A stretch of 64,000 nucleotides of DNA, taken from Natronobacillus azotifigens. GTDB lineage: Bacteria > Bacillota > Bacilli > Bacillales > Amphibacillaceae. The DNA is taken from the NCBI RefSeq assembly GCF_026805325.1, contig NZ_JAPRAT010000022.1:1-64000 (forward strand), in the 5' to 3' direction. Below the pieces are notes generated by a model. It searched no databases and was not told the origin of the DNA. It saw only the letters and a list, made by a program, of their open reading frames with translations. The translations under genes and the position numbers were made by a program. The stretch's first letter is position 1, and each line of letters opens with the position of its first letter. This document shows positions 17,511-26,159 of this stretch, in pieces.

Positions 17511-17668
17511 AACGTAAACCTTCAATCGTTGAGGGTTTTAGGTGTTTCTCAATGATTGGCCTTAAAAAAATAAGCTAATACCCTTTTTTCCTTGGAAGAG
17601 AAACCATGAGTTACTCCCATTTAAACTCCAGATTTTCTTCTTGCTTTTAAGCAGAAATCCGGGATACA
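17511..17668 (+). repeat. Decayed two-hairpin element (copy D)
   Basis: CTTCAATCGTTGAGGGTTTT, TCAATGATTGGCC, GTTACTCCCATTTAAAC, CTTGCTTTTAAGCAGAAA and TCCGGGATAC follow the element's order with a rearranged middle. Confidence 0.65.
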
Positions 17669-17710
17669 TAAGATTAATTTGCAAGTCTTTAAACTAGGAA
17701 GAAAGATGTA

Positions 17711-17744
17711 AAAAATCCTGTCATGCTATGCGCACAACAGGATT
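17711..17744 (-). terminator. Terminator of the second GH43 gene
   Basis: On the minus strand AATCCTGTT and GACAGGATT form a stem followed by TTTT. Confidence 0.8.
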
Positions 17745-17750
17745 AACCAG

Positions 17751-19394
17751 TTACTTATTTCCTTTTCTCTTAACTACTATTAAAACTATAGCTACTACAA
17801 CGATGATTGCACTAATAATTACCCACAATAAGTAGGTTGTCTCTACCTCTGTTTCTTCTATTTCTGTTGTTGTACCTATTTGATCAGAATCTTTCTCCAA
17901 ATCTTCATCATCTGAATCGTCAACGGCTGAACCTGCTCCATCAATCGTTTTACTTCCCCAGACAGTCATATTGTTATCTGCAATTCCTGCAAAAGTAATG
18001 CCAAACTCTCTTGTAGTAGGATTCCACTGATTTAATAACATTCCATCATAATCGGCTCCATCAATGGAAAGTGTTATACGGAATTCATCATAATGGTTCC
18101 ATTTTCCGTTTGCAGATCCACTAAGTGTACCATCTTCATGAAGTTCAATAATTTCAGCTTCATTGATCTCTCCAGAAAACTCTAATCCATGATTTATAAA
18201 TTTATATGTTCCGTACACATCTTCTTCAGCAATCGGTTCTACTTTTTCACCTGCATAACGATAAGGCGCAACAACAGGCCATCCGTTACTATTCATCACC
18301 ATTTGATGAACACGAATCTCGTGAGCTTCTCCTCGGTAAGGAAATCTCGTATGGAAGAATAAGAATTGCTCCCCCTCTTCATTTGTGTACACCGAGTTAT
18401 GACCAGGAGATACGTACCCTGTACCAAATCCATTACCAGGTTCATCGGAATAACGTCTGAACAAGAAATCACCCATTGTTTTCACACCATAAGGGGCAAT
18501 TGCATCATCGTCAAACATCGAACCAGCAGGACCCCCAACATCCTCCATCAAGTTTCCTGCTGCATCATAAAATGGACCATCAGGGTTTTCCGAACGCATA
18601 ACACGCATGTTGTAACCATGTCCTGCTCCCAATCCACCATAAGTCAAATGAAGATAGTAATAGCCTGTTTCTTCACTATATTGCATGTATGGACCTTCCA
18701 TTCTTGCGTGATTCGCTCCAATTAGATGAGTACCATAACCTTCTTCGATTGGAAAACCCGTTATAGCATCTAATTCTAAAATAAAAATCCCACCAGAATA
18801 GGAACCGTACAACAACCAGAAATTCCCTTCCGCATCATAAAAAGCATGTGGATCAATGGCGTTCGGGTGAACAGTAGGGTTATAGACTTCCCCCTTATTC
18901 TCACTCTCTTGATCCCACATTCCTGATTTTAAGAAAATCCCTTGATCAACATACGGTCCTTCTATATCATCTGCGATTGCCAACCCCATGGCTGAACGAG
19001 GAGAAGTTCCTTCACATGCGTTATAATACATGAAAAACTGATCACCAACCTGAGTGACATCTGCTGCCCAAAGTGTGTCAGAATTCGCCCATTCCAACGC
19101 TTCTGACAACTCTTTTGTTACATCATCAAACAGAGGATTACTACTGTTCACACCATCAGCAACTCGTTCCCACTGCATCAGATCGGTCGACTTAGCTGCT
19201 GCTAAATGTGAACCAAACACATAGAATGTGTCGTCCACTTTAATTACAGATGGATCATGAACAGAACCTTCTCTAAACTCTGGTGCTTCCTTTACCCCAG
19301 CCTTAACATGTATATTGGTTAAGGAAAGATTAGCTAGCACCATGAAAAATGCTAGACTGATTAGCATTACTCGTTTCCTTCTAACTTTTTTCAT
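17751..19394 (-). CDS. Membrane-anchored arabinan endo-1,5-alpha-L-arabinanase (GH43)
   Basis: Secreted arabinan-cutting enzyme resembling Bacillus Abn2. The signal peptide is about residues 1-32. The GH43 propeller carries the base Asp in REGSVHDPSVIKVDDTFYVF, the middle Asp in NAIDPHAFYDAEGNFW and the acid Glu in ARMEGPYMQYS. The extra C-terminal beta domain typical of extracellular arabinanases follows (about 395-490; GKWNHYDEFRITLSIDG, GITFAGIADNNMTVWGSK). An acidic linker and a final helix (about 522-542) ending in KRKGNK keep it on the membrane, as in the GH43 at 1442. A near-consensus cre lies at 19511. Confidence 0.9.
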   Translation of the reverse strand: MKKVRRKRVMLISLAFFMVLANLSLTNIHVKAGVKEAPEFREGSVHDPSVIKVDDTFYVFGSHLAAAKSTDLMQWERVADGVNSSNPLFDDVTKELSEALEWANSDTLWAADVTQVGDQFFMYYNACEGTSPRSAMGLAIADDIEGPYVDQGIFLKSGMWDQESENKGEVYNPTVHPNAIDPHAFYDAEGNFWLLYGSYSGGIFILELDAITGFPIEEGYGTHLIGANHARMEGPYMQYSEETGYYYLHLTYGGLGAGHGYNMRVMRSENPDGPFYDAAGNLMEDVGGPAGSMFDDDAIAPYGVKTMGDFLFRRYSDEPGNGFGTGYVSPGHNSVYTNEEGEQFLFFHTRFPYRGEAHEIRVHQMVMNSNGWPVVAPYRYAGEKVEPIAEEDVYGTYKFINHGLEFSGEINEAEIIELHEDGTLSGSANGKWNHYDEFRITLSIDGADYDGMLLNQWNPTTREFGITFAGIADNNMTVWGSKTIDGAGSAVDDSDDEDLEKDSDQIGTTTEIEETEVETTYLLWVIISAIIVVVAIVLIVVKRKGNK

Positions 19395-19510
19395 AGAATC
19401 CCCTACCCTTTTACTTTATTTATGTATATATGTAATGATCACACACGCTATGTAACAGTGAGAAAACCTCTCTCAACTTATCCGTACCAATTATGAATTA
19501 TACGTTAGTA

Positions 19511-19526
19511 TTGTAAGCGTTTCAAT
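19511..19526 (-). promoter_or_regulatory. cre-like site upstream of the arabinanase
   Basis: TTGTAAGCGTTTCAAT matches the cre consensus with one mismatch, about 120 bp before the start codon. The rest of 19395-19725 has no gene seen. Confidence 0.45.
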
Positions 19527-19725
19527 TATTTTTTATAAATTAATGAAATTCATCAGAAAAAGATTCAATCAAAAAAATTCCGAAGACTCAATCACAAGAA
19601 TAGATGAACAATAGTTTCTTGAATATTACGGTGTTAAGACCTTTTTCACTCACACTTTTTTAAATTACAAAAAGGATCACAAGAATTTTTTAATAAGTAA
19701 GGTAAACGGAACAAGAGGTAGTTTA

Positions 19726-19842
19726 ATGAACATCATGACCGTACAAGATTTAGAAGTCTCTTTGGTCTCCAGTTATCATTACCCATTTTTTGGAGCTTGG
19801 AACTGGATATGGCTATATTATTTGTTGCAAAAAGTTTTCTAA
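19726..19842 (+). CDS. Possible 38-residue peptide with one hydrophobic stretch
   Basis: An ATG preceded by AAGAGGTAG opens a 38-codon frame that begins MNIMTVQDLEVSLVSSY, with an aromatic hydrophobic end (FFGAWNWIWLYYLL). Nothing beyond the weak ribosome site supports translation; it lies in a 536-bp gap and could be chance. I do not recognise it. Confidence 0.25.
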   Translation: MNIMTVQDLEVSLVSSYHYPFFGAWNWIWLYYLLQKVF

Positions 19843-19877
19843 AACTAAACGAATTTTATAATTACCTTATAGACAAC

Positions 19878-19911
19878 AACAAAGCTGATCAAAAGTCTGA
19901 CCAGCTTTGTT
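19878..19911 (-). terminator. Terminator of the SDR gene
   Basis: AACAAAGCTG and CAGCTTTGTT form a 10-bp stem just past the SDR stop codon. Confidence 0.75.
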
Positions 19912-19930
19912 CAGCATCATTTATCTATTT

Positions 19931-20788
19931 CTAACCGTTTACTACAACTCCTCCATTTACATGTAGTACTTGTCCAGATACATAACTGGAGTCTTCGCTT
20001 GCTAAGTATACATATGCTGGAGCTAACTCATAAGGTTGACCTGGGCGTTTCATCGGGTTATCCGAACCGAATTCACTAACTTTTTTCGCATCAAAACTAG
20101 CTGGAATTAACGGTGTCCAAATAGGCCCTGGAGCCACCCCGTTAACTCGGATTTTCTTTTCTATTAGTGAACCTGCTAACGATCGAGTAAAAGAAGTAAT
20201 AGCACCTTTGGTACTAGAATAGTCGATTAATGATGGATTACCTTGATATGCAGTGATCGAAGTACTATTAATGATTGTACTTCCTTCAGCGAGATGAGGA
20301 AGCACCGCTCTTGTCATATAAAAATAAGAAAAAATATTTGTTTTAAATGTTTTTTCCAGTTGCTCGTCGGTAATCTGCATAAAGTCATCCGTTGGATATT
20401 GAACAGCTGCATTGTTTACCAAAATATCTACTTTACTGAATTCATTCATAATTTGGTCAATGGCAGAATTACAAAAACTTGAGTCCCCAATATCACCACT
20501 AATCAACACACACCGTTGTCCTTCTGCTTCAACGAGTTGTTTCGTTTTTTCGGCATCATCATGCTCATCGAAGTAGATGATTGCAACATCTGCACCCTCT
20601 TTTGCATAATGAATACTCACCGATCTGCCAATACCACTGTCTCCACCAGTGATCACAGCGACCTTATCTTTTAACTTGTTGCTTCCTTGGTAATTTCCAT
20701 TATCATAAACTGGTAATGGATTCATTGCTGATTCTAAACCTGGCTGCTTCTCTTGGTGTTGTTCAGGCTGAATTGCTTTTTTAGACAT
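19931..20788 (-). CDS. SDR family oxidoreductase, general-stress type
   Basis: Short-chain dehydrogenase of 285 residues with the long N-terminal leader (PEQHQEKQPGLESAM) seen in Bacillus YdaD/YhxC-type stress proteins. The NADP-binding motif is TGGDSGIGR, followed by the structural LVNNAAVQYP, catalytic Ser in INSTSITAYQG and the YSSTK motif (Tyr and Lys). Substrate is unknown; related enzymes are sigma-B controlled, but I could not identify a convincing promoter. Monocistronic with its own terminator. Confidence 0.9.
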   Translation of the reverse strand: MSKKAIQPEQHQEKQPGLESAMNPLPVYDNGNYQGSNKLKDKVAVITGGDSGIGRSVSIHYAKEGADVAIIYFDEHDDAEKTKQLVEAEGQRCVLISGDIGDSSFCNSAIDQIMNEFSKVDILVNNAAVQYPTDDFMQITDEQLEKTFKTNIFSYFYMTRAVLPHLAEGSTIINSTSITAYQGNPSLIDYSSTKGAITSFTRSLAGSLIEKKIRVNGVAPGPIWTPLIPASFDAKKVSEFGSDNPMKRPGQPYELAPAYVYLASEDSSYVSGQVLHVNGGVVVNG

Positions 20789-20875
20789 AATAGTAAAACT
20801 CCTTTTTCAGTTGTTTACCCTTTATTTACCCGAATCGAGAATTATTATGCATGACTGCAAACAGATCGTTTATCA

Positions 20876-21290
20876 ACAATCATTAATCTTATCATTGTGT
20901 TGACACAAATTGTGTGGTAAATGATTTTTCTTCTCACTTTAATGATGTTTACGTGAGGGTGAGCATCAAAAAATACTCTAACTTCTTTAAGGCGAGTTTT
21001 TCGCCTAGGTTCAGGGCAGGAGATAACGCTAACCTCGTCAAGATTGCTGATCTCGCTTAGGTTGAGGGCAGAAAATGCACCTAACCTCATCGAAACGACC
21101 TCTTTCGCCTAGGTTAAACCCTAAAAAGAGCTACAACCTCGCCGAAACAAACACTTTCGCCTAGGTTAAACCCTAAAAAGAGCTGAAACCTCATCGAAAC
21201 GACCTCTTTCGCCTAGGTTAAACCCTAAAAAGGGCTACAACAACGTCATCAAACGACTTCATACACCTAAATTTACTACCGAACAGTCTC
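20876..21290. repeat. Dispersed repeat with internal 52-bp tandem units, copy 1
   Basis: A unique head (TGTGGTAAATGATTTTTC, CACTTTAATGATGTTTACG) leads into five or six imperfect units of about 52 bp built on CGCCTAGGTTAAACCCTAAA and ACCTCRTCGAAACGACC. The head and first units recur at 34472-34770. The sequence has long open frames on both strands through the units, but no ribosome sites. It fills most of the gap from 20789 to 21375. Confidence 0.85.
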
Positions 21291-21375
21291 ACATATTGTT
21301 ACTATAGATAATCTAGCTGTGCTAATTTTTTCTCATACAACAAAAAACACTTCACAAAATGTGAAGTGTTCTCGA

Positions 21376-21666
21376 TTAACCTAGGATATAACCTTTATTA
21401 ACTAAGATTGCACGGCTATGCTCATCTGCTGGTTCATAACCTGACTGTAGTAAGTCTTTTATGTAGATGCCATTGTAAATAAACCAGAAAACTACATTAG
21501 AGAAACCAAAAGTAACTGAACCAAGTAATAAGATAATTAATCCCCACTTCCAATCTCCACGGAAAAACGGTGGAAGAAAACCAAAGAAGAATACTGTCCA
21601 ACTAAATCCAACCTTACATTCTCTAATCAATCCTGATTCATGTTTCAAACGTACTTTCACAAACAT
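21376..21666 (-). CDS. Small DUF2628-like membrane protein
   Basis: A 96-residue protein with two membrane helices (about 22-50 and 52-70). The segment CKVGFSWTVFFFGFLPPFFR followed by GDWKWGL resembles the core of DUF2628/HrgC-like proteins, also seen in the larger protein at 57920 (SVSWNWAAFFLGPFWLGYRK). Function is unknown. Preceded by AGAGGGAG and by two Spo0A-like boxes spaced exactly 20 bp apart, so sporulation or transition-state control is possible. Confidence 0.75.
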   Translation of the reverse strand: MFVKVRLKHESGLIRECKVGFSWTVFFFGFLPPFFRGDWKWGLIILLLGSVTFGFSNVVFWFIYNGIYIKDLLQSGYEPADEHSRAILVNKGYILG

Positions 21667-21742
21667 CTCCCTCTCTTATGATGAAAAAACAATGAAGAAC
21701 GGTTATATTTTTGCACTAAAAAGACGATTGATGAATATTTTT

Positions 21743-21769
21743 TGTCGAAATAGAAATATTTTTGTCGAA
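21743..21769 (-). promoter_or_regulatory. Two Spo0A-like boxes in tandem
   Basis: TTTTTGTCGAA occurs twice with the TGTCGAA cores at 21743 and 21763, 20 bp apart (two helical turns, same face). They lie about 80-100 bp upstream of the small membrane protein. Confidence 0.45.
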
Positions 21770-21815
21770 TAAAAGGATGCTCAGCAATTCGATAGTACCT
21801 TTATTTCTAAATCAG

Positions 21816-22115
21816 TTAATTTCTCTCCTTCAATGCGTCATAATATCCTGCCTGGGTTGGAACTTTGTGTGTCGTAACACAATTTTCAATAAATTCACGC
21901 AACCGCACGTTTTGTTGAAACATTTGTTCATTAACCTCGGTTAAGTGATGTATTTTACTATCCAATACCGGTGATTGCCTTATAGAGGTTGATGATAATT
22001 CCTCTTCATATTTAGTAACCCTTAATTCTAATTCACCTATTCGATTATGCAAAAATCCATCTGCTTTTTTGAGGGCTTCTATTTTCTTTTCCATTTCCAT
22101 CAGTCTTTTTTCCAT
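21816..22115 (-). CDS. Small coiled-coil protein, 99 residues
   Basis: Charged protein; residues 1-60 form an evident coiled coil (MEKRLMEMEKKIEALKKADG, IGELELRVTKYEEEL). The remainder is LTEVNEQMFQQNVRLREFI and a short tail. I do not recognise a named family. A GGGAGAG ribosome site precedes the ATG. It is on the same strand as the small membrane protein, 150 bp away. Confidence 0.7.
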   Translation of the reverse strand: MEKRLMEMEKKIEALKKADGFLHNRIGELELRVTKYEEELSSTSIRQSPVLDSKIHHLTEVNEQMFQQNVRLREFIENCVTTHKVPTQAGYYDALKERN

Positions 22116-22194
22116 TAGACTCTCCCTTTCATCATCCTTTGTTAATCTATGAATTTATCTGCCATGATATGTTCCCCTTTTAGCAACAACTAAA

Positions 22195-22335
22195 ATGAAG
22201 CTTTAGTCAGGTTGTTGAGACTTCACTCACTGGTTCATAGTTGAGCCAACCGAAATGCTAGCGTCCATTACTACCACTTTAACAACTTAATATCCTCGTT
22301 GTTTTGAAATGGTAGTCTTACGGATGGACGCTGTT
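22195..22335 (+). repeat. Decayed two-hairpin element (copy E)
   Basis: The right half is well kept: GAAATGCTAGCGTCCATTAC, ACCACTTTAACAACTT, TCGTTGTTTTGAAATGGTAG and TCTTACGGATGGACG. The first hairpin is scrambled, and the terminal ATAAA motifs are lost. Confidence 0.75.
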
Positions 22336-22409
22336 TACAAATCACTCTTTTCATAAACTAGGCATAAATATAGGGATATACGCATCTATGTAAGGGGGAG
22401 GGTGTTTTT

Positions 22410-22946
22410 ATGAATGATTATTGGCCAAAACAGTGGAATAAAGTCTTACCTAGTGTACTTGGTGAAGACTTTTTTTCAAGTTTTCAAGAAGCTTTTGAAA
22501 AAAATGAAGAGAATGAAGGAAACAATGAAATCGATGCAAACAATAATAATAATAATAATAATAATAATAATCAAAAAAATATCACCCTACAAAAAAATAA
22601 TGAGCAGGTCTCCAGTATTATGGTTAATATCTATGAATCAAACAATGAGGTTTTATGTATCTTCAGACTTCCTGGCCTGAAATTAAAAGATGTAGATATT
22701 AGCATTTATGGTGTAACACTTGAGGTGAACGGGAAAGTTTACGTTGAAGAAACAGGATATCGACCAATACATCAAGAGATCTATGAAGGACCAGTCCATA
22801 GAAAAGTGACGCTTCCATTACCTGTCCGTGATGATAAAATCGATGCTTCTTATAATCACGGCTATTTAATCCTTAGACTACACAGACTTATTCAACCTGG
22901 GGATAAACCAAAAAACATTGTAATTAAAGATTTGGAAAATAAATAA
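22410..22946 (+). CDS. Hsp20/alpha-crystallin-like protein with poly-Asn tract
   Basis: Small heat-shock-like protein of 178 residues; such proteins hold unfolding clients, and in spore formers some are coat-associated. An acidic N-terminus leads to a run of eleven Asn at about residues 47-57, then an alpha-crystallin domain of about 90 residues (CIFRLPGLKLKDVDISIYGV, LEVNGKV, HRKVTLPLPV, DASYNHGYLILRL). The run is coded by an (AAT)n microsatellite prone to length change. AAGGGGGAGG sits well before the ATG. The C-terminal IxI-type motif may be IVI in KNIVIKD. Confidence 0.85.
   Translation: MNDYWPKQWNKVLPSVLGEDFFSSFQEAFEKNEENEGNNEIDANNNNNNNNNNNQKNITLQKNNEQVSSIMVNIYESNNEVLCIFRLPGLKLKDVDISIYGVTLEVNGKVYVEETGYRPIHQEIYEGPVHRKVTLPLPVRDDKIDASYNHGYLILRLHRLIQPGDKPKNIVIKDLENK
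22542..22571 (+). repeat. AAT trinucleotide microsatellite inside the Hsp20-like gene
   Basis: About ten uninterrupted AAT units, in frame, coding for Asn. Slippage in steps of three would only change the length of the Asn run. Confidence 0.95.
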
Positions 22947-23130
22947 GCAGAATTTAAACGTTCATTTAGTCTAGCTAACAATAATCCTTGAGTAATGTCC
23001 ATTTATTGACTACAGAATAAATCGCTGACGTAAAATTGATATTATCGTCATAATCCGATCCCTCCTAAAATATAGATGAGTATTGATGTGTATTTTTACA
23101 GCATGAATAACTAGAAAGTGAGGTGTTGAA

Positions 23131-24285
23131 GTGGGTTTCTTTGACAATCACGGATTAAGTTTTAGACAAAAACAAGCATTAGAAAGTGACCGCGATACAG
23201 ATTTATTCGGTATTGAACAAGCGTATAAAGAAGCAAAAATCCCGGAAATTGAATCAGAAAAAGAACTAGAACGCTCGCTTAAATACGGTTTAGAAGCTGC
23301 ACCCTCTATTGGAGATCGCACAATTTCTACATTCACAAGAGAACCAAGACCTGCCCATGCAGGGATTCCAACCTTTTTACGAACACCATTTTTAGAAGAT
23401 GTCCGCAGAGTTGGGGAATATGATGTAGCATTCATGGGGGTTCCTTTTGACATCGGCACGACTTATCGTGCAGGTGCTCGGTTTGGTCCAGAGGCAATGC
23501 GTCGAATTTCAAAACTGTATACGAGCTATAGTTATGAAAAAGGTGTAGATTTAAAAGAATCACTCAAAATGTGTGATATTGGTGACGTATTTACCATTGC
23601 CAATATTGAAAAAAGTTTTGACCAAATATTCAAAGCAGTTTCCCATGTGTTTTCTCAAGGAACATTACCGATAATGTTAGGTGGAGATCACGCAATCGGG
23701 TATCCCTGTTTACGCGGTATCGCAGAGCATGTAGATGGCAATGTGGGCATTATCCATATGGATCGCCATTTAGATTTACAAGAAAAAGATATGGATGAAA
23801 GAATGCATACAACACCATGGTTTCACGCGACCAATATTCCAAATGCCCCTCCTGAAAATCTTGTGCAAGTCGGGATTGGTGGATGGCAAGTCCCTCGTGA
23901 AGCAGTGAAAAATGTTCGTAAATTTAATACAACCGTTGTTACGATCGATGATATTGAACGACTTGGGATTGATAGAGTCGCTGATATTGCATTAGAAAAG
24001 GCTTGGAAAGGTGCAAAAGCAGTCTACCTAAGTGTTGATATTGATAGTTTTGATAGTGGATTTGTCCCAGGTACGGGCTGGCCAGAACCTGGTGGATTCC
24101 TTCCTCGTGAAGGGTTACAATTTGTAGATCGCGTTGCAAGGGAGGGTATTTGCGGGATGGAACTTGTAGAAGTTTCGCCACCTTACGACGTTAGTGACCA
24201 GACAGCCTTATTAGGAACACGTATCATTGCAGACGTATTAGCTGCAATGGTTGATGCAGGTAAGCTAGGAAAGAAATTTACTTAA
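23131..24285 (+). CDS. Arginase/agmatinase-family ureohydrolase, guanidine hydrolase-like
   Basis: Two-metal ureohydrolase of 384 residues. Metal-binding motifs are MLGGDHAIGYP, HMDRHLDLQ (canonical DAHxD, with Arg for Ala) and DIDSFDSGFVPG. The stretches RMHTTPWFHATNIPNAPPEN, GTGWPEPGGFLPRE and VEVSPPYDVSD, plus the HMDRHLD variant, are what I recall of the nickel-dependent guanidine hydrolase GdmH (Sll1077) group rather than agmatinases. The N-terminus is longer than in agmatinase. The GTG start follows GAGGTG. The next gene is a Co/Ni-type ECF ATPase, consistent with a nickel enzyme. No guanidine riboswitch was seen upstream. Agmatinase or guanidinobutyrase remain possible. Confidence 0.75.
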   Translation: MGFFDNHGLSFRQKQALESDRDTDLFGIEQAYKEAKIPEIESEKELERSLKYGLEAAPSIGDRTISTFTREPRPAHAGIPTFLRTPFLEDVRRVGEYDVAFMGVPFDIGTTYRAGARFGPEAMRRISKLYTSYSYEKGVDLKESLKMCDIGDVFTIANIEKSFDQIFKAVSHVFSQGTLPIMLGGDHAIGYPCLRGIAEHVDGNVGIIHMDRHLDLQEKDMDERMHTTPWFHATNIPNAPPENLVQVGIGGWQVPREAVKNVRKFNTTVVTIDDIERLGIDRVADIALEKAWKGAKAVYLSVDIDSFDSGFVPGTGWPEPGGFLPREGLQFVDRVAREGICGMELVEVSPPYDVSDQTALLGTRIIADVLAAMVDAGKLGKKFT

Positions 24286-24418
24286 GATGCTTTCTCGCTT
24301 CTTTCCGTATGACGAACGGTGCTAATATGTGGAAATGTTCGAATGAGTGAAGAAAAAATTGTAGTTGTTCGAAGATTTTTTTGCTTATGAACATCAACAT
24401 ACAGAGCTCTTGTTGGTT

Positions 24419-24437
24419 AAAAAGAGACGCTCTTTTT
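24419..24437 (+). terminator. Weak AT-rich terminator-like hairpin
   Basis: AAAAAGAG, acg, CTCTTTTT lies between the ureohydrolase and the ATPase gene. It could partly separate their expression; the rest of 24286-24540 shows no gene. Confidence 0.45.
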
Positions 24438-24548
24438 CGGCATAGTTACATGAGCAATTAGATAACAGCAAAGAAGGATATTTCTTAGGCTTGGCATTTT
24501 TCATATGTCAGGCCTCTATTTAGGAGGAAATAGGAGGAATTGCTGAAC

Positions 24549-25388
24549 ATGAATGCGATTGAATTGAACAATGTAACCTATACCTATCAAAATGGAATGG
24601 TAGCTTTACAAAACATTACACTAAAAGTTCCCATCGGTGCAAAAGTTGCTTTATTAGGACCCAACGGTGCGGGAAAATCCACCTTACTTCATCATATTAA
24701 CGGATTGAAACTCCCCACTTCTGGATCTGTTTCGATAATGGGAGAAAAATTAACGAAAAAAAACTGTGCAGCGATTAGACAAAAGGTTGGATTAGTTTTT
24801 CAAGATCCAGACGATCAAGTAATTTCTAATACTGTTTTAGAAGATGTTGCATTTGGACCGCGTAATTTAAAAATGTCAGAAAAAACAGTTCAGGAAGTTT
24901 GTTCTGCAGCTCTAGGATCGGTAGGAATGCTTGAGCATAAAGATCGCGCACCTTATCAACTCAGCTATGGACAAAAAAAGCGTGTTGCTATTGCCGGAGT
25001 TCTTGCAATGCATCCGGATATCGTAATCCTTGACGAACCAATGGCTTCACTAGACCCTCTGGGACAAGATGAAATAGCGGGATTATTGCAAGGGTTGTAC
25101 TATATGGGTAAGACAATTATCCTTTCCACACATGATGTGAATTTTGCCGCTTCTTGGGCCGATATGGTTATCCTACTAAAAGGTGGGGAGCTCTTAGCTG
25201 CAGGTAATACTGATTTATTAGTAGACGAGACACTAATACGAAAAGCAAACTTACACTTACCTATCGTATCGAGACTATTTAAATTGGTTCCAAACCTCGT
25301 TTCTGACGTTTTACCAAAAAATGAACAAGAAGCTGCACGTTTCCTGTTTCAATGGTCCCAAGACAAGGAGAGCAGGAATACCTACTGA
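24549..25388 (+). CDS. ECF/CbiO-type transporter ATPase (cobalt/nickel family)
   Basis: ABC ATPase of the energy-coupling-factor type used for cobalt, nickel or vitamins. Features are Walker A GPNGAGKST, Q-loop LVFQDPDDQVISNTV (typical of CbiO/EcfA), signature LSYGQKKRVAIAG, Walker B IVILDEPMASLDP and switch His STHDVNFA. The partners (CbiM/NikM, CbiQ) are absent from the window, so it must use components coded elsewhere or be a remnant of an operon. ATG 24549 is chosen: AGGAGG is about 10 nt upstream, while the earlier TTG touches it. It overlaps the convergent gerPC-like gene by 7 bp. Confidence 0.85.
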   Translation: MNAIELNNVTYTYQNGMVALQNITLKVPIGAKVALLGPNGAGKSTLLHHINGLKLPTSGSVSIMGEKLTKKNCAAIRQKVGLVFQDPDDQVISNTVLEDVAFGPRNLKMSEKTVQEVCSAALGSVGMLEHKDRAPYQLSYGQKKRVAIAGVLAMHPDIVILDEPMASLDPLGQDEIAGLLQGLYYMGKTIILSTHDVNFAASWADMVILLKGGELLAAGNTDLLVDETLIRKANLHLPIVSRLFKLVPNLVSDVLPKNEQEAARFLFQWSQDKESRNTY

Positions 25389-25921
25389 TTATTCCCACCC
25401 TCTTCATTATTGTTTTCTTGTTCTTCCCAATCCATCATGGATTCTTGATTATTCAGTTCCTCTGTATCAATATCATTAAAAGAGATAGAATCTTCATCAG
25501 CGAGAAGCTTTTTTAGATTTTCAGCATCACTCAATGTTGTTAAACCGACCAATAAATTTCCCGATAAATCCTGAACATTTAGATCTTGAATTTTGTAATT
25601 CACATTTTCAATCGTTATCGGATCGATACTTTTTAGCTCTTTTTTTATTTCTTGATACTCTTCTTTAATTTCACGATAATCTGCTTCCATTTTTGATACA
25701 ATTTCAAACATCTTATTTAGCTGCTCTGTCATATTTACTGAATCCACAGGACTTATCATCTGCTCGTGAAAAGGCTCCCCTTGTTCTTCTTCGGTTGAAG
25801 CCTCATTTTGTTGTTCGGCACCTAGAAAAACTGGATTTTGCTGAAGATATGCTGAATAATGAGGGTAAAATCGATAATACGGGTAGTTGTAGTAATACTG
25901 TAACCATTTTTCGTTCATCAT
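25382..25921 (-). CDS. gerPC: GerPC-like spore germination protein
   Basis: GerP proteins help nutrients pass the coat to the germination receptors. This 179-residue protein has a Tyr-rich N-terminus (YYYNYPYYRFYPHYSAYL), a coiled coil (EQLNKMFEIVSKMEADYREI and beyond), then IENVNYKIQDLNVQDLSG, which is the recognisable GerPC segment, and an acidic Asn-rich tail. AGGAGTGAG precedes the tandem ATGs. It is the last gene of a four-gene gerP-like cluster, one base after the previous stop. Confidence 0.75.
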   Translation of the reverse strand: MMNEKWLQYYYNYPYYRFYPHYSAYLQQNPVFLGAEQQNEASTEEEQGEPFHEQMISPVDSVNMTEQLNKMFEIVSKMEADYREIKEEYQEIKKELKSIDPITIENVNYKIQDLNVQDLSGNLLVGLTTLSDAENLKKLLADEDSISFNDIDTEELNNQESMMDWEEQENNNEEGGNNQ

Positions 25922-25922
25922 C

Positions 25923-26135
25923 TCACTCCTCTGTAGCTGTTGGAACGGAAGACATACTCGGAACCATTTCTAACAATTTGTCTTCATCTAATTCATTTTC
26001 TTCATAGTCAGATTTCGGAACTTGAATACTAGAAGATCTGTTTTCAGCAAAAAATACCTTTCCTACATTGATCGATCCTAATGCATTCATAGAATTAATC
26101 GTTATATTTCGAATATTTATTTGTAATTTCATCAT
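25923..26135 (-). CDS. GerPB/GerPD-like small spore germination protein
   Basis: A 70-residue protein: INIRNITINSMNALGSINVG resembles the short beta-rich N-terminus of GerPB and GerPD (I-x-I-x-S-x-S-x-x-x-x-IG pattern), followed by an acidic tail. Position between GerPA/F-like genes and the GerPC-like gene fits gerPB or gerPD; the sequence alone cannot decide. Confidence 0.6.
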   Translation of the reverse strand: MMKLQINIRNITINSMNALGSINVGKVFFAENRSSSIQVPKSDYEENELDEDKLLEMVPSMSSVPTATEE

Positions 26136-26159
26136 ATTTCAGCCTTTCTAACTACCAAG

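Noticed and set aside
20845-21090. 81-codon minus-strand frame in repeat copy 1, also present in part at 34578-34766
   Set aside because: The shared peptide reflects shared repeat DNA; no ribosome site, and different ends in the two copies.
22947-23130. Guanidine riboswitch upstream of the ureohydrolase
   Set aside because: I looked for the ykkC-I, mini-ykkC and type III signatures and saw none; only a short TGACG/CGTCA inverted repeat is present.
24286-24540. Remnant of cbiM/cbiQ-type transporter genes
   Set aside because: No readable protein segment could be recovered in any frame.
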